NCBI RefSeq assembly: GCF_027580225.2 | Contig: NC_073341.2 | Span: 16,800,501-16,864,500 of the forward strand | Origin: Misgurnus anguillicaudatus | Taxonomy: Eukaryota; Chordata; Actinopteri; Cypriniformes; Cobitidae | Direction of reading: 5' to 3' | Length of the DNA: 64,000 bases | Shown here: one piece after another, positions 22,238 to 33,216 of the stretch | Layout: every line of letters starts with the position of its first letter | How positions within the stretch are numbered: position 1 is the stretch's first letter | Made by a program: the position numbers and the translations under genes | Notes under the pieces: model-generated | What the model saw: the letters and a program-made list of their open reading frames with translations, nothing else | Told to the model about the DNA's origin: nothing | Databases searched by the model: none

Positions 22238-22410
22238 GCAATTAAAATGGTTGACAAATTTGTGTCATGTAGAGTCACCTGTTCGAACAGGTTTGACTAC
22301 CCATGGGAGATTTAAAAAAATATTCTATTCTTGAGAAAAATCTCTCCAAACTTGAACATACACATTGTCACTTCAGCAATCTAGCTTAAGCAGCTGTATG
22401 TATGTATGTC

Positions 22411-22484
22411 TCCCCTGTAGCTCAACCAGATGAGTGACAGGCATGACACCTGGAGATCCTGGGTTCAAATCCTGGCTAGGGCAG
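22411..22484 (+). repeat. tRNA-like segment (tagctcaacc form) 2
   Basis: tcccctg-ta-gctcaaccagatg, then 'ctgggttcaaatcctgg', which forms a T arm with wobble pairs, and end ctagggca. It has one of the best preserved T arms in the window. A sister copy is cut by the window end at 63947. Confidence 0.6.
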
Positions 22485-22785
22485 CAATTGAAGTCTCTTA
22501 CTTTAGAGTCAAAAACTTCAATTCATTCTTTTGGTTTAAGTCTCATGTGTAACATGTATGATGCTTTGGTGGTTCAATTGTTTTCTAGGTCAGCATGCAA
22601 ATAAATATTATACTTCAAAATTTTTGTTTTTTCATTATGTTCATTCTCATCTCTGAGTCCTGTGTGCTGATAGTTCCCATACATATCTGCTACATTGCAT
22701 TCTTCAATTGCATGTCCTTTCAGCTTCGTTGCGTGTTGCAGGACCATTGTTGCTTGGCCCCGTATCGCTGTCTACAGCTATATTT

Positions 22786-24168
22786 AGGGGTCAAGCACCG
22801 AAGGTGCTGTGACACCTATTGGAATTGTTAGTATTATTATTATTATTCTGCGTCTTCTTCTTCTTAGCCATAGGCGTCTATGGCAGCCCTATGAACCGTA
22901 CATAGGAAAATGATGAAATTTAGCACAGTTGTAGTGGTGGTCCTAAAAAGTCATGTGACCAAAAATGGGGTCTCTAGTACTAACTCTATAGCGCCACCAG
23001 CAGTGCAAAAATTCAATGTTCAAATGGTTATAACTGCTGATCCGCTTGATCTATGAAAATTCTACTTAGTACACGTGATTGCTCTCCTCATGCTTGTTGT
23101 TTTTAATACCTTACAGTAAAACTCCAACCAATTACAGTTGTGGCCATTTTGAAATGTACAGTATTCCATTTATTCGCTACTCCTCCTTCAAATTTGGTTC
23201 AATTCTTATGAGATTTGGCACATGTGATCTTTGGAGTGACCCGCATAGAAATGACTGAACAGAATTTTGATATTTTTCTTTATTCAAAAGTAATTAATGC
23301 GCGAACTTAACGAGATTGACGCAAAATTGGTTCTGAGGCTGTATCTCGGTCATTCTTTGATCAATCGAGATGAAATTTGGTACGCTTCATGTCGACCATG
23401 AAATGGGGGTCCATGCCAAATTTGGTGACAGCGCCACCTATGGGTCATGAGATAGGAAAAAAGGCTATTTTTGCGCATAACTTCTGAATCGTTTGTCAGA
23501 AAATTATGATCTTGGTGTCTACGGATTCCTTGGCTCATGCCGCATCTGCCGATATGTATTATGCCGGGATTGACCGAACCGCCTGTCCGCCATTTTGAAA
23601 TCTGTGATAAATTGCTATAACTTTTGAAGTATCGGATATATCGGCGCAAAAATCGGTAGGGAGCTTCGGCATGACGTCCTGAGGAAATCAGAGAACAGCG
23701 CCACCTAGGGGTATAAACTATAACAGTTCTTATAGAACTGCTTATAACTTCTGAATTCTTTGTATGGCATGTAAGCTCTTTTCTGCTGCCCCTTGAGCTG
23801 TGTCTACTGAGTGGCGCATCTGTTAAGTCGTTTGCATAAAGATCCTGAGTTCATGGGTTCGAATCCCACCTGAGCCAGGTGTTAATCTCTTCTATTATAG
23901 TTTTGTTCTTTCTCACCTATTCTTTTTGACCTGTCTGTAGTTCACATATGTTCTATTTTTGACATGTTTTCTGTTGCTGCTCTGCACTGCGGTGGTTCTG
24001 CTCTGTCATTGCTACGCTTTGGGTTCTTTGCTGAGCCTTGTGTTCTTGATGCACCTTGGGTGCTCAATGCGCCCTGAGTGATTGATAAGTTGTATCTTTC
24101 TTGCTGTGCTTTGGGAGCTCATTGCGCTGATTGTGCTTGTCCCCGTATCGCTGCTTGCAGCTATATTT
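22786..24168 (+). mobile_element. Array unit U12 (type S)
   Basis: It has an intact 5' end. The short-type signature 'ttctttgtatggcatgtaag' near 23757 joins the end of the second body block directly to 'ctcttttctgctgcc'. The tRNA-like module is at 23807-23877. The 3' arm is tgtgcttgtcccc (24132-24144), which is mismatched to its own 5' end. Confidence 0.7.
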
Positions 24169-24277
24169 AGGGGTCAAGCACCGAAGGTGCTGAGACACCT
24201 ATTGTAATTGTTAGTATTATTATTAGGGGTCAAGCACCGAAGGTGCTGTGACACCTATTGGAATTGTTAGTATTATT
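24169..24277 (+). mobile_element. Two stacked solo 5' ends
   Basis: Two 5' ends of about 55 bp (24169-24224 and 24225-24277), each running from aggggtcaagcacc to ATT triplets, stand directly before the complete 5' end of U13. The hairpin-flanking bases differ (tgagacacc, tgtgacacc), so they are separate remnants and not one duplicated copy. Confidence 0.75.
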
Positions 24278-26218
24278 AGGGGTCAAGCACCGAAGGTGCT
24301 GAGACACCTATTGGAATTGTACTTTTTTCTTCTTCTTAGCCATTGGTGTCTATGGCAGCCCTATGAACCATATGTAGGAAAATGATGAAATTTGGCACAG
24401 TTGTAGTGGTGGTCATAAATAGTCAGGTGGCCAAAAATGGGGTCTCTAGCAGTAACTCTATAGCGCCACCAGCAGTGCAAAAATTCAATGTTCAAATGGT
24501 TATAACTGCAGATCTGTTTGATCTATGAAAATTCTACTTAGCACACGTGATTGCTCTTCTCATGCTTATTGATTTTAATACCTTACAGTAAGACTCCACC
24601 CATTACAGTAGCAGCCATTTTGAAATGTACAGTATTTTGTTTTTTCGCTATTCCTCCTTCAAATTTGGTGCAATTGTTATGAAATTTGGCACAGGTGATC
24701 TATGAAGTGAGCCGCATAGAAATGACCGAACAGAATTTTTATATTTATCTTTGTTCAAAAGTAATAAATGCACAAACTTAACGAGGTTGACGCAAAAATG
24801 GTTTTGAAGCTGTATCTTGGTCATTATTTTATCAATCGAAATGAAATTTGGTACACGTCATGTCATGCATAAACTGGGGGACCATGCCGAATCTGGTGAC
24901 AGCGCCACCTATGGGTCATGAGATATGAAAAAAGGCTATTTTTGCCCATAACTACTGAATTGTTTGTCAGAAAACTATGATTGTGGTGTCTACGGATTCC
25001 TTGGCTCATGCCGCATCTGTGGATGTGTATCATGCCGGGATTGACCGGACCGCTTGTCTGCCATTTTGAAATGAGTCATAAATTGCTATAACTTTTGAAG
25101 TATTGGCTATATCTGTGAAAAAATAGGTAGGGAGCTTCGGCATTATGTCCTGAAGGTACCTGGGAAGTCAGAGTATGGCGCCACCTAGGGGTTATAAACA
25201 ATAACAGTTCTTATAGAACTGCCTATAACTTCTGAATACTTTGTCTGATATTAATTTTCTTTGTGAAATTAAATTCACTGGTTTATGCCGATTGCAACGA
25301 TACCTCATTTGTCATTTTCCAACATTCTGTTAATGTGTTATTGTAAGGCATATGGTAAATGATCTTTTCGCTACTCCTTTTACAAATTTTCGCTATTTTA
25401 TGCCAGCTTCTGCTCGTAGGTTCTTTGGAGCAATCCGCACAGAAATGACTGAACAGATTTTTCTGGCACCTAGGCATTTTTTTGAGAAATACCTCTGTAA
25501 AGTCGATCGTGCCTGTGATGTTGTCTATTTGTCATAGTTAATTACTGTATATTACATTTAATAGCGTTGCTCTACAGAATGTTTTTCTTGTCTTCAATCT
25601 CACTTGAGCTTCTTGATTCTCATATACATTGTATTTCTGTTATTTCTGCTCTGCAGTGTCATTTCTACATCTTTGGTAATTGGCATATGTCAATCCTTGC
25701 ATCTCTGTAATTTCTTTTCTGCTGTTCCTTGAACTGTGTCAACTGAGTGGCGTGGCGGGTAAGGCACACGCAATAAGATTCTGAGTTCTAGGGTTCGAAT
25801 CCCACCTGAGGCAAGTGTTCATTGCTTCTATTACATTTTGTTCTTTCTCACCTATTCTTCTCGACATGTCTGTAGTTCACATATGTTCAGTTTTTGCCAT
25901 GTTTTCGGTTGCTTCTTGGCACTGCGGTGGTTCTGCTCTGTGATTGCTACGCTTTGGGTTCTTTGCAGCGCCTTGTGTTCTTGATGCACCTTGGGTGCTC
26001 AATGCGCCCTGGGTGATTGATACGTTGTATGTTTCTTGCTGTGCTTTGGGTGCTTAATGTTCTTTGTGTGCTTGCTGTGCTTTCTGTGCTTTGTGAGCTT
26101 GCTGTGCTTTGTGTGCTTGCTGTGCATTGTGAGCTTGCTGTGCTTTGTGTGCTTGCTGGGCTGTGTTTGCATTGCGCCGAAGGTGCTTGACCCCGTGTTG
26201 CTGCTTGCAGCTATATTT
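24278..26218 (+). mobile_element. Array unit U13 (mosaic, minisatellite just beginning)
   Basis: It has an intact 5' end without an (ATT)n tract: 'ggaattgta' runs into 'cttttttcttcttcttagcc'. The tRNA-like module is at 25743-25813. The 3' region reads like type S until 'ttgctgtgctttgggtgctt' at 26038, then switches to a short minisatellite (26059-26168). The 3' arm 26182-26194 matches its own 5' end. Confidence 0.7.
26036..26168 (+). repeat. Short 18-bp minisatellite joined to its single-copy precursor
   Basis: A type S-like single copy 'cttgctgtgctttgggtg' is followed within a few bases by about six copies of the type A repeat, including the 'cattgtgag' variant. The junction could be an intermediate or a recombinant between single-copy and expanded forms. 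Confidence 0.75.
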
Positions 26219-26232
26219 AGGGGTCAAGCACC
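26182..26232 (+). repeat. Inverted-repeat junction U13/U14, perfect arms
   Basis: ggtgcttgacccc (26182-26194) and ggggtcaagcacc (26220-26232). Confidence 0.9.
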
Positions 26233-26262
26233 GAAGGTGCTGAGACACCTATTGTTTTTGTT

Positions 26263-26295
<33 letters not shown>

Positions 26296-28742
26296 TTTCC
26301 CCAATGGGAGTCTATGGCAGCCCTATGAACCGTACATAGGAAAATGATGAAATTTGGCACAGATGTAGAGGTGGTCATAAATAGTCATGTGACCAAAAAT
26401 GGGGTCTTTAGCAGTAACTCTATAGCGCCACCAGTAGTCCAAAAAATCAATGTTCAAACTGTTATAATTGGTGAACCATTTGATCTATGAAAATTCTACT
26501 TAGTACACGTGATTGCTCTCATCGTGCTTATTGAATTTGATACTTTACAGCAAGTCTCCACCCATTACAGTAGCGGCCATTTTGAAATGTACAGTATTTC
26601 GTTTTTTCGCTACTCCTCCTTCAAATGCGGTTCAATTCTTATGAGATTTGGCACAGATGATCTTTGGAGTGAGCCGCATAGAAATGACCGAACAGAATTT
26701 TGATATTGATCTTTGTTCAAAAGTAATAAATGCGCAAACTTAACGAGGTTGACGCAAAAATGGTTCTGAAGCTGTAGCTCAATCATTCTTTGATCAATTG
26801 AAATGAAATTTGGTACACTTCATGTGGACCATGAACTTGGGGTCCATGCCAAATTTGGTGACAGCGCCACCTATGGGTCATGAGATAGAAAAATAGGCTA
26901 TTATTGCCCATTACTTCTGAACTGTTTGTCAGAAAATTATGATCTTGATGTCTATGGATTGCTTACCTCATGCCGCATCTGTCGATGTGAATTATGCCGG
27001 GTTTGACCAAACCACCTGTCCGCCATTTTGAAATTTCAAATAAATTGTTATATTTTTTGAACTATTGGACATATCCGCGCAAAAAATGGTAAGGAGCTTC
27101 GACATGATGTCCTGAAGGTACATGGGAAGTCAGAGTACAGCGCCACCTAGGGGTTATAAACTATAACAGTTCTTATTGAACTGCTTATAACTTCTGAATA
27201 CATTGTCTGATATACATTTTCTTTGTGAAATTGTATTCACTGTTTTATGCTGATCGCAACGATACCTTGTTTGTCATTTTCCAACATTATGTTCAGGTGT
27301 TATTGTAAGGCATATGGTAAATGATTTTTTCGCTACTCCTTTTACAAATTTTGTGTATTTTATGTCAGGTTCTGCTCGTATAATGTTTGGAGCAATCCGC
27401 ACAGATGTGACCGAACAGATTTTTGATATTCTGTTCTCTTTCTTAGAAATACCACTCTAAAGTTCACCGTGCCTGTGACGTTGTCTATTTGTCATAGTAA
27501 TAAATTAATGTGACTGTATATTACATTGTATAGCATCACTATACATAATGATCTGCTTGTCTTCAATTTCACTTGTACTAATGTACATTGTATTTCTGTT
27601 ATTTCTACTTCTGCTGTGTCAATTCTGCATCTTTGGTGATTGACATGTTAATCCTTTCAGCTCTCTAATCTCTTGTCTGCTGCCTCATGAACTGTGTAAA
27701 CTGAGTGGCGCATCTAGTTAACCATTTGCATTTAGATTCTAAGTTACCGGGTTCGAATCCCACCTGAGTCATGATGTTTTGTTCTTCCTCATCAATTCTT
27801 CTCAACCTGTCTGTAGTTCACATGTGTTCTATTTTTCCATGTTTGCTGTTGTTGCTCTGCATTGTGGTGCTTCTGCTGTGTCTTTCCTGCATCTTTGGTG
27901 ATTGACATATGTTAATCCTTTCAGCTCTCTAATCTCTTGTCTGCTGCTTCATGAACTGTGTCAACTGAGTGGCGCATCTAGTTAACCATTTGCATTTAGA
28001 TTCTAAGTTACTGGGTTCGAATCCCACCTGAGTCATGATGTTTTGTTCTTCCTCATCAATTCTTCTCAACCTGTCTGTAGTTCACATGTGTTCTATTTTT
28101 CCATGTTTGCTGTTGTTGATCTGCATTATGGTGGTTCTTGCTGTGCTTTGTGAGCTTGCTGTGCTTTGTGAGCTTGCTGTGCTTTGTGAGCTTGCTGTGC
28201 TTTGTGAGCTTGCTGTGCTTTGTGAACTTGCTGTGCTTTGTGAGCTTGCTATGCTTTGTGAGCTTGCTGTGCTTTGTGTGCTTGCTGTGCTTTGTGAGCT
28301 TGCTGTGCTTTGTGTGCCTGCTGTGATTTGTGTAATTGCTGTGCTTTGTGTGCTTGCTGTGCTTTGTGTGCTTGCTGTGCTTTGTGAGCTTGTTGTGCTT
28401 TGTGAGCTTGCTGTGATTTGTGTAATTGCTGTGCTTTGTGTTCTTGCTGTGCTTTGTGTGCTTGTTGTGCTTTGTGTGCTTGCTGTGCTTTATGTGCTTG
28501 CTGTGCTTTGTGAGCTTGCTGTGCTTTGTGAGCTTGCTATGCTTTGTGAGCTTGCTGTGCTTTGTGTGCTTGCTGTGCTTTGTGTAATTGCTGTGCTTTG
28601 TGTGCCTGCTGTGATTTGTGTGCTTGCTGTGCTTTGTGTGCTTGCTGTGCTTTGTGTGCTTGCTGTGCTTTGTGAGCTTGCTGTGCTTTGTGTGCATTGC
28701 GCCGAAGGTGCTTGACCCCGTGTTGCTGCTTGCAGCTATATT
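26219..28742 (+). mobile_element. Array unit U14 (type A)
   Basis: It has an intact 5' end and (ATT)n near 26263-26295. The body is close to U1 and U5. tRNA-like modules lie at 27701-27771 and 27965-28035, and the minisatellite at 28137-28697. The 3' arm near 28708 matches its own 5' end. Confidence 0.75.
28137..28697 (+). repeat. 18-bp minisatellite, U14 (about 31 copies)
   Basis: It starts with a run of the 'gtgag' variant (about eight in a row), unlike the mixed openings of other arrays. This unit has therefore had its own local amplification. Open frames: + 28035-28715, - 28056-28781. Confidence 0.95.
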
Positions 28743-30253
28743 GGTCATTGTTTCTGTTAGTACATTTTTCTTCTTCCCCAATGGGAGTCTATGGCAGCCC
28801 TATGAACCGTACATAGGAAAATGATGAAATTTGGCACAGTTGTAGTGGTGGTCATAAATAGTCATGTGCCCAAAAATGGGGCCTCTAGCACTAACTCTAT
28901 AGCGCCACCAGCAGTGCAAAAATTCAATGTTCAAATGGTTATAACTGCTGATCCGCTTGATCTATAAAAATTCTACTTAGTACACGTGATTGCTCTCCTC
29001 ATGCTTGTTGTTTTTAATGCCTTACAGTAAAACTCCACCCATTACAGTAGTGGCCATTTTGAAATGTACAGTATTTCGTTTTTTCGCTACTCCTCCTTCA
29101 AATTTGGTTCAATTGTTATGAAATTTGACACAGGTGATCTTTGGAGTGAGCCGCACAGAAATGACCGAACAGAATTTTGATATTTATCTTTGTTCAAAAG
29201 TAATAAAGGCACAAACTTAACGAGGTTGACACAAAAATGGTTCTGAAGCTGTAGCTCGGTCAATCTTTGATCAATTGAAATGAAATTTGGTACGCTTCAT
29301 ATGGACCATGAACTGGTGGTCCATGCAAAATGTGATGACAGCGCCACCTATGGGTCATGAGATATGAAAGTAGGCTATTTTTGCCCATAACTTCTGCACT
29401 GTTTGTCTGATATATATATTCTTTGTGGAATTAGTTTCACTGGTTTATGCCGATCGCAACGATACCTCGTTTGTCATTTTCCAACATTCTTTTCATGTGT
29501 TATTGTAAGGCATATGGTAAATGATCTTTTCGCTACTCCTTTTACAAATTTTGTTTATTTTATGCCAGGTTCTGCTCGTATAATGTTTGGAGCAATCCGC
29601 ACAGAAATGACCGAACAGATTTTTTATATTCTGTTCTCTTTCTTAGAAATATTGCTCCAAAGATGACCGTGCCTGTGATGTTGTCTATTTGTCATAGTTA
29701 ATCACGGTATATTACATTTCATAGCGTTTCTGTACAGAATGTTCGTCTTGTCATCAACCTCACTTGAGCTTGTTGATTCTTATATAAATTATATTTCTGT
29801 TATATCTGCTCTGCTGTGTCATTTCTGCTTCTGTGGTGATTGGCATTTGTCAATGCTTTCATCTCTGTACACTCTATTCTGCTGCCTCATGAACTGTGTC
29901 AACTAAATGGCATATCGTGTTAGTCACATGCAAAGAGATTCTGAGTTCTTGGGTTCAAATCCCGCCTGGGGCAAGTTTTAATTTGTTCTATTAAAGTTTT
30001 GTTCTTTCTCACCTATTCTTCTCGACCTGTCTGTAGTTCACATATGTTCTATTTTCGTCATGTTTTCTGTTGCTGCTCTGCACTGCGGTGGTTCTGATCG
30101 GTGATTGCTACGCTTTGGGTACTTGTGTTCTTGATTCACCTTGGGTGTTCAATGCGCATTGGGTCATTGATACCTTCTATGTTGCTTGCTGTGCTTTGGG
30201 TGCTCATTGCGCTGAAGGTGCTTGGCCCCGAATCGCTGCTTGCAGCTATATTT
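28743..30253 (+). mobile_element. Array unit U15 (type C)
   Basis: It has a truncated 5' end 'ggtcattgtttctgttag'. The first body block is type B-like ('ctaactctatagcgccaccag'), while the type C deletion follows 'cataacttctgcactg' near 29400. The tRNA-like module is at 29903-29973. The 3' arm is 30217-30229 (ggtgcttggcccc). Confidence 0.7.
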
Positions 30254-30267
30254 AGGGGCCAAGCACC
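30217..30267 (+). repeat. Inverted-repeat junction U15/solo end, GGCC form, perfect
   Basis: ggtgcttggcccc (30217-30229) against ggggccaagcacc (30255-30267), all 13 bp paired. Compared with the GACC/GGTC junctions, both arms have changed together. Confidence 0.9.
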
Positions 30268-30309
30268 TATGGTGCTGTGGCACCTATTGTTTCTGTTAGT
30301 ATTATTATT
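30254..30309 (+). mobile_element. Solo 5' end (GGCC form)
   Basis: It runs from aggggccaagcacc to 'gttagtattattatt' and is followed at once by the identical 5' end of U16. This is a remnant of an element interrupted in its ATT tract. Confidence 0.75.
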
Positions 30310-31698
30310 AGGGGCCAAGCACCTATGGTGCTGTGGCACCTATTGTTTCTGTTAGTATTATTATTATTCTTCTTAATCTTCTTAATCTTAATCTTCCCCA
30401 ATGGGAGTCTATGGCAGCCCTATGAACCGTATATAGGAAAATGATGAAATTTGGCACAGTTGTAGTAGTGGTCATAAATAGTCATTTGTCCAAAAATGGG
30501 GTCTCTAGCAGTAACTCTATAGCGCCACCATCATCTCAAAAATTCAATGTTCAAATGGTTATAACTGGTGATCCATTAGATCTATGAGAATTCTACTTAG
30601 TACACATGATTGCTCTCATCCCGCTTATTGAATTTGATACTTTACAGTAAGACTCCTCCCATTACAGTATCGGCCATTTTGAAATGTACAGTATTTCGTT
30701 TTTTCGCTACTCCTCCTTCAAATTTGGTTCAATTCTTATGAGATTTGGCACATGTGATCTTTGGAGTGAGCCGCATAGAAATGACTGAACAGAATTTTGA
30801 TATTTTTCTTTATTCAAAAGTAATTAATGCGTGAACTTAACGAGATTGACGCAAAATTGCTTCTGAAGCTGTATCTCGGTCATTCTTTGATCAATCGAGA
30901 TGAAATTTGGTACGCTTCATGTCGATCATGAAATGGGGGTCCATGCCAAATTTGGTGACAGCGCCACCTATGGGTCATGAGATAGGAAAAAAGGCTATTT
31001 TTGCGCATAACTTCTGAATCGTTTGTCAGAAAATTATGATCTTGGTGTCTACGGATTCCTTGGCTCATGCCGCATCTGTCGATATGTATTATGCCAGGAT
31101 TGACCGAACCGCCTGTCCGCCATTTTGAAATCTGTGATAAATTGCTATAACTTTTGAAGTATCGGATATATTGGCGCAAAAATCGGTAGGGAGCTTCGGC
31201 ATAACGTCCTGAAGAAATCAGAGAACAGCGCCACCTATGGGTTATAAACTATAACAGTTCTTATAGAACTGCTTATAACTTCTGAATTCTTTGTATGGCA
31301 TGTAAGCTCTTTTCTGCTGCCCCTTGAGCTGTGTCTACTGAGTGGCGCATCTGTTAAGTCGTATGCATTGAGATCCTGAGTTCATGGGTTTGAATCCCAC
31401 CTGAGCCAGGTTTTAATTTCTTCTATTATAGTTTTGTTCTTTCTCACCTATTCTTTTTGACCTGTCTGTAGTTCACATATGTTCTATTTTTGCCATGTTT
31501 TCTGTTGCTGCTCTGCACTGCGGTGGTTCTGCTCTGTCATTGCTACGCTTTGGGTTCTTTGCTGAGCCTTGTGTTCTTGATGCACCTTGGGTGCTCAATG
31601 CGCCCTGAGTGATTGATAAGTTGTATCTTTCTTGCTGTGCTTTGGCAGCTCATTGCGCTGATTGTGCTTGGCCCCGTATCGCTGCTTGCAGCTATATT
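30310..31698 (+). mobile_element. Array unit U16 (type S)
   Basis: It has an intact GGCC-form 5' end and a 'cttcttaatcttcttaatc' leader. The type S deletion signature is near 31290. The tRNA-like module is at 31338-31408. The 3' end tgcttggcccc near 31670 agrees with the GGCC form of its own 5' end. Confidence 0.7.
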
Positions 31699-33216
31699 GG
31701 TCATTGTTTCTGTTAGTAAATTTTTCTTCCCCAATGGAAGTCTATGGCAGCCCTATGAACCGAATGTAAGAAAATGATGAAATTTTGCACAGTTGTAATG
31801 TTGGTCATAAATATTCATGTGGCCAAAAATGGAGTCTCTAGCAGTAACTCTATAGCGCCACCATCAGCTCAAATATTCAATGTTCAAATAGTTATAACTT
31901 GTGATCCATTAGATCTATGAAAATTCTACTTAGTACACGTGATTGCTCTCATCCCGCTTATTGAATTTGATACTTTACAGTAAGACTCCTCCCATTACAG
32001 TAGCGGCAATTTTGAAATGTACAGTATTTTGTTTTTTCGCTACTCCTCCTTCAAATTTGGTTCAAATGTTATGAAATTTGGCACAGGTGATCTTTGGAGT
32101 GAGCCGCATAGAAATGACCGAACAGAATTTTGATTTTTTTCTTTATTCAAAAGTAATTAATGTGTGAACTTAACGAGGTTGACGCAAAATTGTTTCTGAA
32201 GCTGTATCTTGGTCATTCTTTGATCAATCGAAATTAAATTTGGTACACTTCATGTCGACCATGAACTGGGGGTCCATGCCAAATTTGGTGACAGCGCCAC
32301 CTATGGGTCATGAGATATGAAAAAAGGCTATTTTTGCACATAACTTCTGAATCGTTCGTCTGATATATATATTCTTTGTGAAATTAGTTTCACTGGTTTA
32401 TGCCGATCGCAACGATACCTCGTTTATCATTTTCCAACATTCTGTTCATGTGTTATTGTAAGGCATATGGTAAATTATCTTTTCGCTACTCCTTTTACAA
32501 ATTTTGTTTATTTTATGCCAGGTTCTGCTCGTATAATGTTTGGAGCATTCCGCACAGAAATGACCGAACAGATTTTTTATATTCTGTTCTCTTTCTTAGA
32601 AATATTGCTCCAAAGTTGACCGTGCTTGTGATGTTGTCTATTTGTCATAGTTAATTACTGTATATTACATTTCATAGCGTTTCTGTACAGAATGTTCTTC
32701 TTGTCTACAACCTCACTTGAGCTTGTTGATTCTTATATACATTATTCTTCAGTTATATCTGCTCTGCTGTGTCATTTCTGCATCTGTGGTGATTGGCATA
32801 TGTCAATGCTTTCATCTCTGTACACTCTATTCTGCTGCCTCATGAACTGTCTTAACTGAATGGCGTATCGTGTTAGTCACATGGAAAGAGATGCTTAGTT
32901 CATGGGTTCGAAACCCGCTTGAGGCAAGTGTTAATTTGTTCTATTAAAGTTTTGTTCTTTCTCACCTATTCTTCTCAACCCTTCTGTAGTTCACATATGT
33001 TCTATTTTTGTCATATTTTCTGTTGCTGCTCTGCACTGCGGTGGTTCTGCTGTGTGATTGCTACGCTTTGGGTACTTGCTGCGCCTTGTGTTCTTGATGC
33101 ACCTTGGGTGGTCAATGCGCATTGGGTTATTGATACCTTCTATGTTGCTTTTTGTGCTTTGGATGCTCATTGCGCTAAAGGTGCTTGGCCCCGAATTGCT
33201 GCTTGCAGCTATATTT
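31699..33216 (+). mobile_element. Array unit U17 (type C, empty-site copy of U24)
   Basis: It has a truncated 5' end. Over about 1.5 kb it matches U24 with about ten differences by eye and has the uninterrupted 'cctcccattacagtagcgg' at 31988-32006, where U24 has its 1.42-kb insertion. The tRNA-like module is at 32856-32926. The 3' arm is 33180-33192. Confidence 0.75.

Larger units (their letters stand above)
21891..22785 (+). mobile_element. Array unit U11c (type D, diverged 3' half)
   Basis: It starts like U11b, but after 'caaaagtaatacatttgtc' (22074-22092) it changes to sequence found elsewhere only at 63600-64000. It holds two further tRNA-like segments (22165-22237 and 22411-22484) and a short (TATG)n near 22397. 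The 3' end resembles the family: 'tgcttggccccgtatcgctg', 'tctacagctatattt'. Confidence 0.6.

Noticed and set aside
22411..22484. A functional tRNA gene.
   Set aside because: The boxes and T arm are good, but the acceptor stem pairs only partly and the same segment recurs in decayed forms, so it is a tRNA-derived repeat.
23350..23649. A 99-residue minus-strand open frame (MRRYIRYFKSYSNLSQ...) recurring in about ten type S-like units.
   Set aside because: It recurs because these units are recent copies. Most differences I can see between copies change the residue (G/D, S/N, H/D and others), with no sign of codon-level constraint. It has no recognised domain and overlaps conserved non-coding motifs.
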